Assembly (NCBI GenBank): GCA_020796225.1
Contig: CM036755.1
Location: forward strand, 62,432,652 to 62,496,651
Source: Arion vulgaris
Lineage: Eukaryota; Mollusca; Gastropoda; Stylommatophora; Arionidae
DNA length: 64,000 nt
Reading direction: 5' to 3'
Shown: positions 1-10,081 of the stretch, piece after piece
Layout of the letters: the number at the start of each line of letters is the position of its first letter
Numbering within the stretch: position 1 is the stretch's first letter
The notes under the pieces: generated by a model
Told to the model about the DNA's origin: nothing
What the model saw: the letters and a program-made list of their open reading frames with translations, nothing else
The model's database searches: none
Program-made: the position numbers and the translations under genes

Positions 1-59
1 GTAATAATAACTCCATCACTAGACGATTCTCATACATAGAAACTTGTAAGGGTCCGTGG

Positions 60-125
60 CAGTATAATGTATTGAAAGGTGGGTCAGCGGTAATTTTGGG
101 AAAGTTTGGGAACCGCTGGTCTAAA
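60..125. mobile_element. hAT terminal remnant (possible)
   Basis: The end reads gggaaccgctgg, resembling the inverted termini of the hAT fragments at 15528 and 15977 (cagcgtttcccaaag). No partner terminus or target duplication is visible, so this is only a likeness. Confidence 0.3.
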
Positions 126-126
126 C

Positions 127-252
127 CGAATGTTTCATTGAACCGAGTTTTACTCAGCATGGATCGGTCCCTTTCCGCGCAAATGTCACACCACCTGCCG
201 AGCATATTGCACAAAGCACGAACTCTGCAGCTCCGGCAACAATCCTAGGGGT
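127..252 (-). mobile_element. SINE-C 3' half
   Basis: It has the family's 3' body: a tttt-ccatatggatcggtcc-like block, then a tgcacaaagcacgaactc block, then caacaatcctaggg. The tRNA-like head that should follow at the high-coordinate side is missing. Assigned by likeness to the fuller copies at 35608 and 40371. Confidence 0.6.
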
Positions 253-390
253 CTGTGTTCAATAAAATCGTTGGATGGTATTGTCACAATTCTTGTCAGT
301 GTTGCATTTCTTATATGTTCTCTCAATGTTCTGCTCGTGACATAAGAGAGAGAAAATAGAATTAAACGTTGAGGAACATTGGCTATTAAA

Positions 391-656
391 TTTCTTCTTC
401 TTCTTCTTCGAACGCTCCTTATCGACCACCTGTTAACCACTCTTTGTGATTTGTATGTGATCTGAGCCTAAGAGCGAAAAACCGTGTGCCAGTTATGCAC
501 CTACAAGTAGGCCAGCACATCCGATTTCTGCGACGCTTTTTATTTACTAGGCTAGCCTCCCTAGGTCCTACATCGATCGCCTCTTACGGTATGCCTTGTC
601 GGTCGCAGTGGTACTATTCTTTGCTTCCCTTGCAGGCCCCGGCATCACACGAGCGA
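391..656 (-). mobile_element. SINE-A, near full length
   Basis: Read on the minus strand, it runs from a gtgtgatgccggggcc-type head through the core cgtaagaggcga (one base changed) to a (GAA)n tail at 391-408. The same 255-bp unit occurs at least fifteen times in the window in both orientations. Confidence 0.8.
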
Positions 657-784
657 CAGCTGGAACACAATACCGAGGGCGGCCAAGAATAGAGAAGAAT
701 GACATGCATTTGTTGCTGCCCTTAGCGCCAAGGGTGTCAGCTGCTAGAAAAAGAGACAGAGAGTAAGAGTATGTCAATGTGAAT

Positions 785-1262
785 ATGTTGCAGTGACTCC
801 ATGAGTATGATTCGTAAAGTCAAAACAGGAATGGTGAGACAAAACCGGGTGGATGTACTGGTACAGACAGGGATCAAAGAAATCACCTTCATTGTTTGTC
901 CCTGGGCACGCAGGAGTCATGGGTAATGAACGAGCTGACAGATTGGCTGTCATGGCCACGGTATCAGATGGAGCTGCAATGGACCGAAATGACATTCTTA
1001 CCGCACTGAGAGAGCATTTTTGAGCAGAAGGGTTTCAGGGTTGTGAGTCCCACTCGCTGACCAGATTGAGAGAGATGGGTGTCAATATTGATGAAATCCG
1101 TAAAGAACGGCATACCAAATATGTAAAGAGACTGATTAATCAACATCGAACTGGCGTGTAAGGCTGCTAGACACTGCTGGATTTGTTGAGGCGGAGATCG
1201 GAGCCCATATGGACATGTCCGGAGTGCTATGATGATAGTCCTCTGATAACTGATTGCTATAT
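785..1262 (+). pseudogene. LINE-U C-terminal RNase H region, broken
   Basis: Translation gives, across frame changes, SDSMS (an RNase H active-site aspartate segment), then PGHAGVMGNERADRLA (the last conserved block of retroelement RNase H), then a basic tail ending in a CPEC motif near 1213-1224. An in-frame stop lies at about 1021 and another just after the RTGV stretch. The reverse transcriptase part is absent, so this is a 5'-truncated retrotransposon end. Other copies are at 4336/6574 (minus), 16540, 21690 and 37690. Confidence 0.75.
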
Positions 1263-1336
1263 CTCTTGTCTATTCCCAGGTGGAAGATGTAGTTGGCTGT
1301 CCACTCTTGCTGTTAAAGGGATGGGAGCTTTAATTT

Positions 1337-1560
1337 GCGTTCTAGGCCAGATGAGTCGCCCTTGTTGTGTTATGTCCGTGTTTATGTACTGTGGTTTTGA
1401 TATCGTCTATCCACCTTTCTCTTGGTCTTCCCTTAGCTCTAGTACTCGATCTCTTTTTATTGTATGCTGTTATTGGTTGTTGGTTGTATTTCATTCTCAT
1501 TAAATGTCCAAAACCACTGCATTTGTTGTCTTTCAATCTATTCGATGCATGCATACTGAT
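1337..1560 (-). pseudogene. RTE-like retroelement C-terminus
   Basis: The minus strand encodes FGHLMRM, later KGRPRERWIDDI and RATHLA. This is the usual order in the region after reverse transcriptase of endonuclease-RT elements. About 70 codons are open. It abuts the LINE-U end in the opposite direction, so one inserted beside or into the other. Confidence 0.7.
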
Positions 1561-1779
1561 TACTGACTACTGATGTTGTTAATATGACTTCTGTACAGTC
1601 TGGTAGCCATAGCGGAACAAAGTATGTTGACTTTTTTAACTGTGATATTGTGTATAGCATTTTAACTTGATTAAATACAATAATTGATAATGATACAACT
1701 ATAATTGCTTTGTTGTTTAAAGAGAATACTTGCTTGTTTAACTAATAGTTATTATGTAAACGTTATGAGATGTTTAAGA
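1561..1779. other. AT-rich, no feature seen
   Basis: No reading frame, splice-like structure or family match was recognised here. Confidence 0.4.
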
Positions 1780-1905
1780 AGCGAGCCACTGGAACCGTCA
1801 TTGTGTATATACTTCAATATATGTTGGAGAAGACTGAGAGCCTATGGGTCTGCCCGGAGTGAAATAACGTCGGATCAGTAACCAATAACCAAACGTTATG
1901 AAACT
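1780..1905 (+). mobile_element. LINE-U 3' end fragment
   Basis: It contains gcgagccactggaacc, then cctatgggtctgcccggagt. Both are nearly identical to the last 120 bp of the long LINE-U copy at 18055-18160, which encodes the terminal CPEC segment. Confidence 0.65.
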
Positions 1906-2007
1906 GTGAACCATCATTTTTGTGAGATTCCTGCGCTATATGTTAATAGGAAAATAGTTTATTCTCGAATGTTCAATAAATTGTAATCTTTTACCCACTA
2001 TGACCCA

Positions 2008-2232
2008 CTTAAGCAGATTACCAACAGGCAGTATACCACAGAGAGCGATGTAGCTCCAATAGAGTGGATACAAATCAAAAGGCCAGGCAAAAGGTGGACC
2101 TCAGAGATAACAGAGGCGACGAAAGACACTATTTATGAAGCACACACAAAAGCCCGTGCTAGAAACCTCTTCTTTCCCTGAAGCTGTGAGGCAAACCAGG
2201 ATGGGAGAAGAGAATGAAAGACAATGCGCATA
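2008..2232 (+). pseudogene. RTE-H C-terminal fragment
   Basis: The region encodes remnants of RLPT-S-PQRAMLL, then YKSKGQAK and a glutamate/arginine stretch. It ends with the family's gctgtgaggcaaaaccagga-like 3' sequence at about 2185-2203. Stops and frameshifts interrupt it. Better copies lie at 30055 and 49115. Confidence 0.7.
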
Positions 2233-2235
2233 GAG

Positions 2236-2570
2236 AGGCTTGCTTCATGTGTCTTCTTTTTCGACCTGGCGCTGAAAGGCAGTATTAGAGAGTACATAAA
2301 ATAGAATAGATAGACCCGCTATGACTTTAGGCACAATCATGGTGCTTAAATATGACGTCTATGACAGATTTTTGAGTAAAGGCTTTGTTTTCCTTATCGT
2401 CAGTGTCCCTAGACATTCAAACAAGCATTACACAGATTTCAGAGGTACCTGTAATTTAGATCCCCAAGTGAACGATTAGGGTCTCCTGTAGTCAATCGCG
2501 TACCGTGTTCAAATCGATAATTTTTAACCGAGCTGACCTCGAGTCCAGGAACATCAAGTTCGCTATCGGC
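2236..2570. other. Intergenic, no feature seen
   Basis: A 330-bp stretch with no family or coding signal that I could recognise. Confidence 0.4.
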
Positions 2571-2571
2571 G

Positions 2572-2790
2572 ATATCAGTGTAATCTATCAAACATATAAA
2601 AAACCAGCCCCATTAAACAGGTATCTACAATTTTTCGTCTGAGCTAGTCGGCCTTATGGTGCCGTGGGCCACGCTCTGTGTAATCTATCAAGCCAATACA
2701 AAAACCAACCCCCATAAAACAGTTATTTGCGATTTCCCGTCTGAGCTAGTCGGCCTTATGTTGCAGTGGGCCACGCTTAGTGTAATCTTT
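2572..2790. repeat. Tandem pair of about 107 bp from a MITE end
   Basis: Two successive units each run from gtgtaatct through aaccagcccc-like sequence to ctgagctagtcggcctta and gggccacgct. The same block is the right end of the MITE at 51576-51922, so this is a duplicated transposon terminus. Confidence 0.65.
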
Positions 2791-2879
2791 CAGACAGATG
2801 TACAGTAAGAGACAAAGTGCTAAAGATAGAAAGAAAGTCATAGGAAACCCGAAACCAACTTTATTGAGATACACGAGAA

Positions 2880-3332
2880 ATACCGGTCTCAACTACATAC
2901 ATGAATGTCAAGGCTATCCTTCTATATGGCGCAGAGATGTAGAACAACTAAGGGAACACCAAACAGTTGCAGACATTCATCAATAGATGCCTGCGAAGGA
3001 TATTCCGTCTGTGATGGTATGACAGGACTACAAACATGGAACTCTGAGCTAGAACAGGACAACGACAGGTGGAACAAGAGATAAGGAGCAGAAGGTGGAT
3101 ATGGATAGGACACACACGGAGGAAACCCCTAACAGCATCACAAGACAGGCTCTCGATGGAACCCCTGGGCAATAGAGGTAGGGGAAGACCCAGGAACACC
3201 TGGAGACAGGAGTTAGAGACTGAATGCAAGAAAATGGGGAGAGAGTGGAGAGATCTGGAAAGGATGGCCTTGGATAGGCGGGTTTGGAAGGCCTTGGTTG
3301 TGCACCTATGCTTCCCTAGGGGTGAAGGGTGA
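2880..3332 (+). pseudogene. RTE-like retroelement C-terminus
   Basis: Read across frames it gives AILLYGAE, FINRCLRRIFR, IRSRRWIWIGH, then RGRGRPRNTWRQELE and RDLERMALDRR. These are the standard blocks between the RT thumb and the C-terminus of endonuclease-RT elements. The last 87 codons (3069-3332) are open. Upstream frames are shifted and the catalytic RT core is missing. Confidence 0.75.
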
Positions 3333-3335
3333 CGA

Positions 3336-3427
3336 ATTATATACATGAGACTGAAGGAGTTGCCAATGATAGAGCGGTATGGACAAATTGCTTGTTGGCT
3401 CTGTGTAAGGTATAACGGTGGACAAAA
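3336..3427 (+). pseudogene. Second retroelement C-terminal tail
   Basis: It encodes LKELPMIERYGQIA. The matching tail in the element at 9130-9480 is SKLPWTERYGKIAC, so this is a fragment of that family placed right after the previous one. Confidence 0.5.
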
Positions 3428-3662
3428 AATCGTGGCATATCCTTTACAGGACTTAGCCGTCAACAACAGTAAACGAGTCGTCGATTTTCTAGGCACCACT
3501 TATACGATCAGTAGTTTGATATTGCTTTCCGAACGGTGAGGTCTTTTTTTTATCGTTCGTAGGCCCGATATTTTTATCGTTACAAACTTGCCGCCGCAGA
3601 GTTTGAACCAGGTACGCTTGGGTTATGATCGAGATCACTACCGCTTAAGCTACAGACGCCCA
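3428..3662 (-). mobile_element. SINE-D
   Basis: On the minus strand a tRNA-like head at 3600-3662 has an A-box-like region and a B-box-like gttcaaac. It is followed by the family body ending in ggatatgcca. Homologous to the copies at 3679 and 10421. Confidence 0.7.
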
Positions 3663-3678
3663 CTGATAGCGGTTAAAG

Positions 3679-3918
3679 TTAATTGCATATCCTATACAGG
3701 ACTTTGCAAATCAACCCCAGCTTTTAACGCTGTTTGTAATTTTTCTAGGCACTTTTACGTTCAGTAGTTTGCCATTGATTTCTGAACGGGTGGTGCCATT
3801 GTCCTTTTGTAAACATTCACGCGAAACAATTTGCAACTAAATTGTCCGCAGCATGATTCGAACTCAGAACATCGGGGTTAATAGACCGAGTCACTATCCC
3901 CTAAACCACAGATGCCAC
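3679..3918 (-). mobile_element. SINE-D, full length
   Basis: The minus strand begins with a head containing gtggtttaggggatagtg (A box) and gagttcgaatcatg (B box). The body ends in tataggatatgcaatt. It lies next to another SINE-D in the same orientation. Confidence 0.75.
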
Positions 3919-3949
3919 CCTAATATACAATTATATAGTACGAGAGGAA

Positions 3950-4110
3950 TCTAATAGTAATCATCATCATTATCATGTGCCTTGCCGGCTGGCGTAGGTG
4001 ATCATAGATCTCTACAAATCTCTGCCTCTGGTGTTTGCTATCATCTTAGATGTTGACGCTCTTCCGTGCCATGAAGTTAGGCTGTCTAATAACTTTCTCT
4101 CAAAAATTGT
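3950..4110 (-). pseudogene. RTE-like retroelement extreme C-terminus
   Basis: The minus strand reads MARKSVNI, then a shifted RDLWRSMI-like segment, then a run of methionine codons made by a (GAT)n tail at 3960-3977. The same ending occurs at 15437 and 59060. The simple tail marks the 3' end of the element. Confidence 0.6.
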
Positions 4111-4191
4111 TTAATATTGTGTAAAACAAAATAAACGTAAGAAAGGGAAAGTGTTTACATAAACTGGATACAATCCTAAACACAAATTATT

Positions 4192-4335
4192 TTTCTTCGA
4201 ATGCTCCATATCGACCACTTGTTAAACCACTCTGTGTGATTTGTATGTGATCTGAGCCTAAGAGCTATTGTATGTTGTGCCTGTTATGCGCCTACAAGTA
4301 GGCCAGCACATCCTATTTCTGCGACGCTTTTTAAC
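4192..4335 (-). mobile_element. SINE-A, 3' part
   Basis: It holds the 3' half from the gcgtcgcag-like block to ttcgaagaaaa. The head and core are missing at the junction with the LINE-U fragment at 4336. Confidence 0.75.
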
Positions 4336-4556
4336 GTCCTCCGCTGCAGCAACCATCCCAAAACCCACCTGCTCACAGTACCCATCTGAAGTTGATTAGT
4401 ATATTTTCTCTCTCTACCACGAAGACGGCACTATCTGGCATGTTCAGAATCAAATCCTAAGTCTCACAATTGTTCCAGTGTCTGCGAGTATCCCATGTCA
4501 CACAAATAAGCGCGCCTTTGCATTAATGCATCGGCTATGTCCCTACTTCTGACAGA
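4336..4556 (-). pseudogene. LINE-U C-terminus, distal part of a split copy
   Basis: Reading the minus strand, it continues the RNase H region at 6574-6850 after removal of the hAT element between them. It encodes RSRDIADALMQRRAYLCDMG, then LRGRERKYTNQLQ and VSRWVLGWLLQR. The last segment matches the KYVKRLINQHRTG part of other copies. It has stops and a frameshift. Confidence 0.75.
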
Positions 4557-4564
4557 CCTAGAAG

Positions 4565-6573
4565 CAGAGCCGGATTAGCATAGTAGCAGAAGTAGCAATG
4601 CTACGGGCCCCGCGCTTTGGGGGGCGCCTCTGGAGCTAAGTTGTCACTAGTCATAAACAAGGAACCAAGTTTGGGAGGTGGGTAATAATTTCCCCTTTTC
4701 TTTTTTTATTGAGGTTAGGGCCAAGGTCATGTTTACTCAATTTCGGACTTAATTGGGCGGTCACACTGAGCTCATTAACAACGTAACAGTTTTTTACTTT
4801 TTGTATAGGAGTGTCTCTTGTGCACACGCTTCTAATAAACGAAAACTTGAAAGCTTGAACAAAAGAACAATTAAATTTGACTCATAACCCAGTTCAAGTC
4901 TCTGTTCGTTCAGTAGTTTTTGCGCGCGAAACTTAGTTTAAAATAAATGCAAGTGGGCGTATGAAATATTGTTCTAAGACATGAGCAGATCTGGGCACTG
5001 GACTCTACTCCAGACATTTCGCATGTGGACCAACTCACTCTAATAGTGCGCTATGTGTTACCATCTGGACCAGTGGAAAGGTTTGTGAAGTTCTTGGATA
5101 TGGAAGGTCATACTGCTGAACAACTCGCCCAAAGTTTACTTGATTTTTAAAGGAAAATGGCATTGATATCGAAGACTGTCGCGGTCAAAGCTATGACAAT
5201 GCCAGCAACATGAGTGGGAAATACAACGGCTTACAAGCACACATTAAGGAGATAAATAAGTACGCAGAATACATTCCCTGCTTTGCACATTCACTGAATT
5301 TGGTTGCGAAGTGTGCTGCAGAATGTTGTATAGAAGCATCCATTTTTTTAGATTTTGTTGAAAGTCTCTATACATTCTTTTCCGCTTCTACCTATCGATG
5401 GGGCATTCTTACAAAAGCACTGGAAGATACAGGTTCAAAACTCCCGACTTTGAAGAGACTGTCGGACACCAGGTGGTCTTCCGAGCTGATGCGACAAAAG
5501 CACTTTTAGTGGTTTTACCATTATCAAACAAGTTTTGGATGACATCTCAAATAACATGGATCAAAAGGTAGAGTGTCGTAATCAAGCGTATGGGCTAGTT
5601 TTGGAGATGAGTAAGTTGGAAACGGGAATAGTTAGCATTTTATGGAACGGAATTCTAGAACGCTTGAAAGCGTCTAGCGCTTCATTACAGTCACCTGATC
5701 AAGACCTTAGCACGGGATATGCTCTTTATGAATCGTTACACGGGTACGTTCAAGCAATGCGGCCTACATTTTCAGATATTGAGGCCAAAGCCAAAATCCT
5801 GACTCACTGTCAAGAATATCAGCAACAAACTTCACGACGACGCAAGCGAAATACTAAGTACGACGATTTTAGTGGCTCTACTACGCTCGATGAAGTTGTA
5901 GAAAATCAAACACCCAAACAAAAATTTGAAAGTCATGTGTTTATTGTCATAATTGATAATGTATCTCTGCCTTAGCTAAACGCATGGAAGCGTACCATAG
6001 AGTGACTGATGTATTTGGAACATTTCGGCAGTTAAAATCTCTTACAGCAGAAGAGATCTTGAAAAGAACTCCAAATATTGTCAGCTCTTACCAAGAGGAT
6101 TTGGAAGAAAGCCTAGGCGACGAACTTGTGCAGTTCGCTGAACTCTTAAAACTAATGTAGCTGCTGCTATTAGCAACGAAAAGAATGAGGCCCTTGAACT
6201 GCAATTTTATAAACTTATAATGGAAAATTCATTAGAGTCGTGTTTCCCAAATGTAGAAATAGTCTTACGAATTTACTTGTCTTTAATGATTACTAACTGC
6301 AGCGGAGAACGTTCTTTTTCAACATTAAAGCGTATAAAAAGTGAGTTAAGAAACATGATGGGACAAGATCGTCTAAATAACCTCACCTTAATGAACATTG
6401 AATGTAAGTTACTTAGAGAAATTGATTTGTCTAGTATTATCTCTAAATTTGCTCACATTAAATCGAGACAAGTTTGTTTGTAAAATTTATGTTTTATTAT
6501 TTATTATCATACAAAACTTAGGGCCCCGCGCTAAAATTTGCTACGGGCCCCGCGCTGGTCTAATCCGGCTCTG
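4565..6573 (+). mobile_element. hAT transposon, ZMYM1-like transposase, degraded
   Basis: This is a 2,009-bp cut-and-paste element. The termini are inverted repeats: cagagccggattag on the left and its complement ctaatccggctctg on the right. Both sides carry the same 8-bp flank cctagaag (4557-4564 and 6574-6581), the duplication size expected of hAT. Coding pieces in order are: STPDISHVDQLT near 5010, EGHTAEQLAQSLL, CRGQSYDNASNMSGKYNG, and CFAHSLNLVAKCAAECC (5210-5507). Then come 5535-5975 and the C-terminal dimerisation block with GERSFSTLKRIKSELR (6310-6350). Frames change and stops occur near 5147, 5507 and 5973, so no active transposase is made. The zinc-finger N-terminus is absent, probably by internal deletion. 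Confidence 0.9.
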
Positions 6574-6850
6574 CCTAGAAGGGGCATTGTTGGCAAGAAA
6601 ATCAGCACGTTCGTTGCCCTACACTCCAGCATGCCCAGTGTGTACATCCAAGTCATTGTCTTGAGATGAGGCCTAAGAATGATGTCTACCCATTCCATGC
6701 GCAGACTTCCCGATTCAATTCTTTGAGGCTTGTTCGTCGAGTCTGAAATGACAATCGTATAAGCGTTGTTGCTCAACCACCCACGAGAGAGTCCTTGAGG
6801 CAGCAGTAATCTCCGTAGTAATTCTCAATGTTACATGGGGGCTATGGCTA
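6574..6850 (-). pseudogene. LINE-U RNase H, proximal part of a split copy
   Basis: The minus strand encodes EITAASRTLSWVVEQQ, then VISDSTNKPQRIESGSLRME with an active-site-type SDS. A frame change then gives HTGHAGV-stop-GNERADFLA. The aspartate of ADFLA, lost in some other copies, is kept here. The hAT element at 4565 cuts the domain just after this motif. Confidence 0.8.
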
Positions 6851-7124
6851 TAGTAAAACCACTTATTTGACATCTATATTAATAAGCACCAAATCTCGCC
6901 TTGTGTTGTCTAATTCAATTAAATGTTTTTATGTTCCAATTAATTAAATCTTGTCTGGCAAAGAAGAAAACACAGTTCAAGGACGGTTAGTGTTTCATTA
7001 CTTCTAGATTAGAGAGTTTCTGTTTTTTTCCTGCCACGAATTTGTATTTGATTTATCAATGTCGGCGTGCGATTATCATAATACATTTACTAGTCAAGAA
7101 TACTGACGTCTATTATAAGCAATT
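6851..7124 (+). promoter_or_regulatory. Upstream region of PTRHD1, unresolved
   Basis: This stretch must hold the intron, and possibly the first non-coding exon and promoter, of PTRHD1, because an acceptor site lies immediately downstream. I see no convincing TATA box or CpG-rich block. It is AT-rich and free of recognised repeats. Confidence 0.3.
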
Positions 7125-7142
7125 GTTTGCTTTATTTGCAGT
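7125..7142 (+). other. Splice acceptor before PTRHD1 start codon
   Basis: A pyrimidine-rich run, ttgctttatttgcag, ends at 7141 directly before tATGGCA. An acceptor two bases ahead of the start codon implies an upstream exon made only of 5' untranslated sequence. Inferred from sequence only. Confidence 0.55.
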
Positions 7143-7334
7143 ATGGCAAACAATACTATTGTGCAGTATGTTGTAATTAGAGGCGATTTAATTTCAAAGC
7201 TAAAATGGCCAATGGGCGCAGTTATATCGCAGGCGTGCCATGCCTGTAGCGCTGTGATTCACTTGAATTATAAGGACAGTATAACGCAAGAGTACCTGGG
7301 AGAGCTTGACACTATGCACAAAGTTATCTTAGAG
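7143..7334 (+). CDS. PTRHD1: PTRHD1-like protein, coding exon 1
   Basis: The 64 codons start MANNTIVQYVVIRGDL and include KWPMGAVISQACHACSAVIH. This matches the N-terminal half of peptidyl-tRNA hydrolase domain-containing protein 1, with its VQY-V-R-DL, WP-GA and QACHA blocks. The family has a PTH2-type fold; PTH2 enzymes release peptidyl-tRNA, but whether PTRHD1 proteins do so is less settled. The exon ends at a clean donor (gag|gtaaac) in phase 0. Without the splice the frame stops within six codons. Exon 2 lies at 10082. Start chosen at 7143 because it is the first ATG after the acceptor and leads straight into the conserved domain. Confidence 0.88.
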
Positions 7335-7558
7335 GTAAACACTACGTAGATCTTTTACGCTGACTATCAGTCGTATACATTATTAATACATTTCCGATCG
7401 TACTGTATTGGTGTACTGTCAATGCAATAGTATCATGTATGATATCAAAATAAACAAAACAGTGAAAACAACACCGTTATGCTAGCGTTTGATACAGTTT
7501 CACTGAAAATAAGTTCATCCAGTCAAGTATCTGGGAACGTTCATAACATCAAATGGGA

Positions 7559-7813
7559 CGCCCGAGTGGTTACCGGGGCCCAAATTTGGGGTGTAAAGAA
7601 TAGAACCACTGTTACCTGCCATGCATGTCGTAACGGTAAGAGGCGGCTAAGGACGTTTGGCTGAAATCGGATGCATGTGTCCTAAGCGTGTAGAAGTATA
7701 TGCTTTAGGGGCCTATCAAACCAATGTGCAACGTATACACGTTCTTGGCAAAGATCAAACAAATCACAAAGAGTGATTAAAATTGGTTGTAAAGAACGAA
7801 CGCAAAGAAGAAG
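7559..7813 (+). mobile_element. SINE-A2, full length with target duplication
   Basis: A 255-bp element runs from cgcccgagtggttaccgg (resembling a tRNA A-box region) to a GAAGAAG tail. It is flanked by a perfect 11-bp duplication atcaaatggga at 7548-7558 and 7814-7824. The core gtaagaggcg is shared with SINE-A, here with a short gtaacg duplication before it. This copy defines the ends of the family. Confidence 0.9.
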
Positions 7814-7991
7814 ATCAAATGGGAGATGTGCAACAGAGATAAGGAGTAGAATAACTCAAGTGAAAGCAGCTTTTATGAAAACATACTATGATAAACTACT
7901 CTTGAATTCACTACCAACAATGCTGGGAAATGAGGACCGAGTGCTATATTGAAGCAATAATTATGTATGTCGGTGAATCATGAACAATCAG

Positions 7992-8063
7992 TAAGATTGC
8001 TGGAAGCCACAGAGATGTGGTTTTACAGAAGAATGCAAAAAATCCCATGGACAGCGAATAAAA
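7992..8063 (+). pseudogene. Retroelement fragment
   Basis: It encodes LEATEMWFYRRMQKIPWT, the segment after the RT thumb seen also at 14778. Only about 24 codons remain. Confidence 0.55.
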
Positions 8064-8185
8064 CAAATGATGTTTTTAAAACAGGCGTAGTTGTTCGTGA
8101 ACTCTCTTCTTAAGCACATGGTCTGCATTCAATTCCACAGTGTGCTTGGAAAATTTTTTCAACCGTAACAGCTTGCAGACCAACC

Positions 8186-8305
8186 CATCCTCAATTGGGT
8201 ACCATAAAAAACACTGGGAAGTTAAGGTGGCTAAAGGGATGCTGACCACATCACCTATTGTGTGCCAACATACAATGAAAAATACAGGTCTCACACCTTA
8301 ATTCC
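8186..8305 (+). mobile_element. SINE-E 3' part
   Basis: It matches the 3' half of the full SINE-E at 55930, including ctgaccacatcacc, tgtgtgccaac and acaggtctcacac. Confidence 0.65.
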
Positions 8306-8709
8306 CAATATACTTATAGATTTGAAAAATGGGGTTAAAAAAAACATGTCAATGTTACTTTATTGCAAAGAACATGTGTTCATTGCGCCCCCGTTAGTTC
8401 TCTGTGGCATGTAGGACAGGTACATCAGAATGTCTTCCATAGTGTATGCATTACAAGGCACACATTTGTACAAGTGGTAGCAAAAATTTTTAAAGCAGAA
8501 AAACACCACTGTAAAGTACCACATCTGATTTCAAGATTGCAGCAAGCGGCTGTGTCTATTCTGCGGTGGTGGTGAAATCTGACTATTTCTGCATTTTGTG
8601 TCAATTCATATTTTCAAGTTCTGCATGTGGGATATGTATGTTTAACATGGTTATATTGTTTTTGATGATGGCTATGCAGTAGTGGGATGGCGACTGATGT
8701 TTCATCACT

Positions 8710-8815
8710 GACCTTGTGCAACACTATCAATAGTTGTTGAGCCATGTCTGCCGACAGGGACAGAGCCATATTGGGAAACCTGGTGTAATGAAGTAAATTC
8801 TTCAACTTTAGACCT
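8710..8815 (+). mobile_element. SINE-C 3' part
   Basis: It contains gtgcaacact, gccgacagggacagagcca and ggaaacctggtgtaatga, in the order of the SINE-C 3' body at 26617-26838. Confidence 0.55.
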
Positions 8816-9129
8816 TTTTTATAATCATCGTAGTGTTATTTTTCAGGGAAAAAAAACGATCAACTAATCCATATAGTTTTACTGTGTATCATTTTAATGA
8901 CATCTATTTGAGTGCAATTTTTATTGCAATGGAAATGTAAAAAAAAAATTATGATACAAATTGTCAAAGCAGCAGCAGCTTTTAAAAGTTTAAATAAAAT
9001 ATGGAACTGCAAGTTATATAGTTTTAAAACTAAATGATGAATTTTCAATTCAAATGTTGTATCAAATCTAACATATGCCAGCTAGAGTTGGAAAATGACT
9101 AAAGATATAGAAAGCAAGTTGAATGCATT

Positions 9130-9480
9130 TGAAAATAGAATGACTGCGAAAAATAATGAACATAAAATGGGATGAATTCAGAATTGATGAAATCAGAGAA
9201 ATCTTTGGTCAGCCACTAGTGACAACTGCTATAAGGAGAAGATGGAAATATGTTGTGCATACCTTGAGAACAAATGATCAAAGAATACCAAAACAGGCAT
9301 TGAAGTGGGAGGCAAAGGGTTCAAGAGAGATGTGGTGTCCTAGGGAAACCCTGAAATGAACTGCTGAGAGAGGCAAGAAATATAAAATTCAATTCCATGT
9401 AAAAGATTTCAGCAAGTTGCCCTGGACAGAGCGGTATGGAAAAATTGCTTGTAGGCCCTATGTAACGATAATGGTAGCAG
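9130..9480 (+). pseudogene. RTE-L C-terminal region
   Basis: The open part (9156-9357) gives NIKWDEFRIDEIREIFGQP, then RRWKYVVHTLR and RIPKQALKWEAKG. Further on, SKLPWTERYGKIAC follows. The same NIKWDEF sequence seeds the minisatellite at 41840. It sits in the PTRHD1 intron in the gene's sense orientation. Confidence 0.7.
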
Positions 9481-9524
9481 AGAAATATATATCATGTTAG
9501 TGCTATTTTATCTTTCTTTCGCCC

Positions 9525-10015
9525 ATGTGTTGCCAGGGCCCGCAAGTGAAGCAAAGAATTAACACTACAACTTACAAAGCATATCGTAAGAGAATGAGTT
9601 AGGGACTTATGGAAGCTAACCTAGTAAATAACAAGCATAACAGATGCTTCTGACTGATCTACTGTTGCCCTAAAAGAAAATAGCAACCTGCTGCCTTGTT
9701 GGTTTTGGATGGAACAGCAAAAGGCTAATGGAGAGCGAACCAGTAAACGCTGGTTGAAATCAAACACACCACCGAAGGATAAGCACCTGAGCTTCAATAG
9801 GTACTGAAGGCTGTGCACTACATCCTTTTTATGTTTGGCTGCTTATATATCACAATAGAATGATAAAAGCAGCCTAAGAACGATTCGAGAGAGAGACTGA
9901 TTTACTTATGGTGCATAACTAGCACAACGTACTATCACTCTTAGGTTCGGATCACATACAAATCATAATGAGTGGTTAGCAAGCGTTTGATATAGAGCTT
10001 CTGAAGAAAAAGTCT
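9525..10015 (+). mobile_element. SINE-A interrupted by another repeat
   Basis: The 5' half (9525-9640) runs from the head through a mutated core to gtaaataacaagc. The 3' half resumes at about 9905 with tgcataactagcacaacg and ends in gcttctgaagaaaaag near 10010. The interruption is the repeat described at 9640. Confidence 0.7.
9640..9905 (-). mobile_element. Repeat family N
   Basis: On the minus strand it contains tatccttcggtg, ccagcgtttactgg and ttcgctctcc. The same blocks occur at 45018-45477 and 49556-49760. Its class is unknown. It inserted into the SINE-A at 9525. Confidence 0.6.
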
Positions 10016-10081
10016 TTCTTTACTACCTTTCTGTTTAACTTTTGATCCCAACTTGTTTTATCCTGTTTGTTTTCTCACCAG

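Larger units (their letters stand above)
7335..10081 (+). other. PTRHD1 intron, 2.75 kb
   Basis: It begins gtaaac and ends in tttctcaccag. It holds a SINE-A2, pieces of SINE-E and SINE-C, two retroelement C-termini, and a SINE-A split by another repeat. The stretch 8306-8709 has no recognised content; 8816-9129 is AT-rich and also blank. Confidence 0.75.

Noticed and set aside
8363..8575. A 70-codon plus-strand frame in the PTRHD1 intron as an alternative exon
   Set aside because: No flanking splice sites of quality, and no likeness to PTRHD1 or another family.
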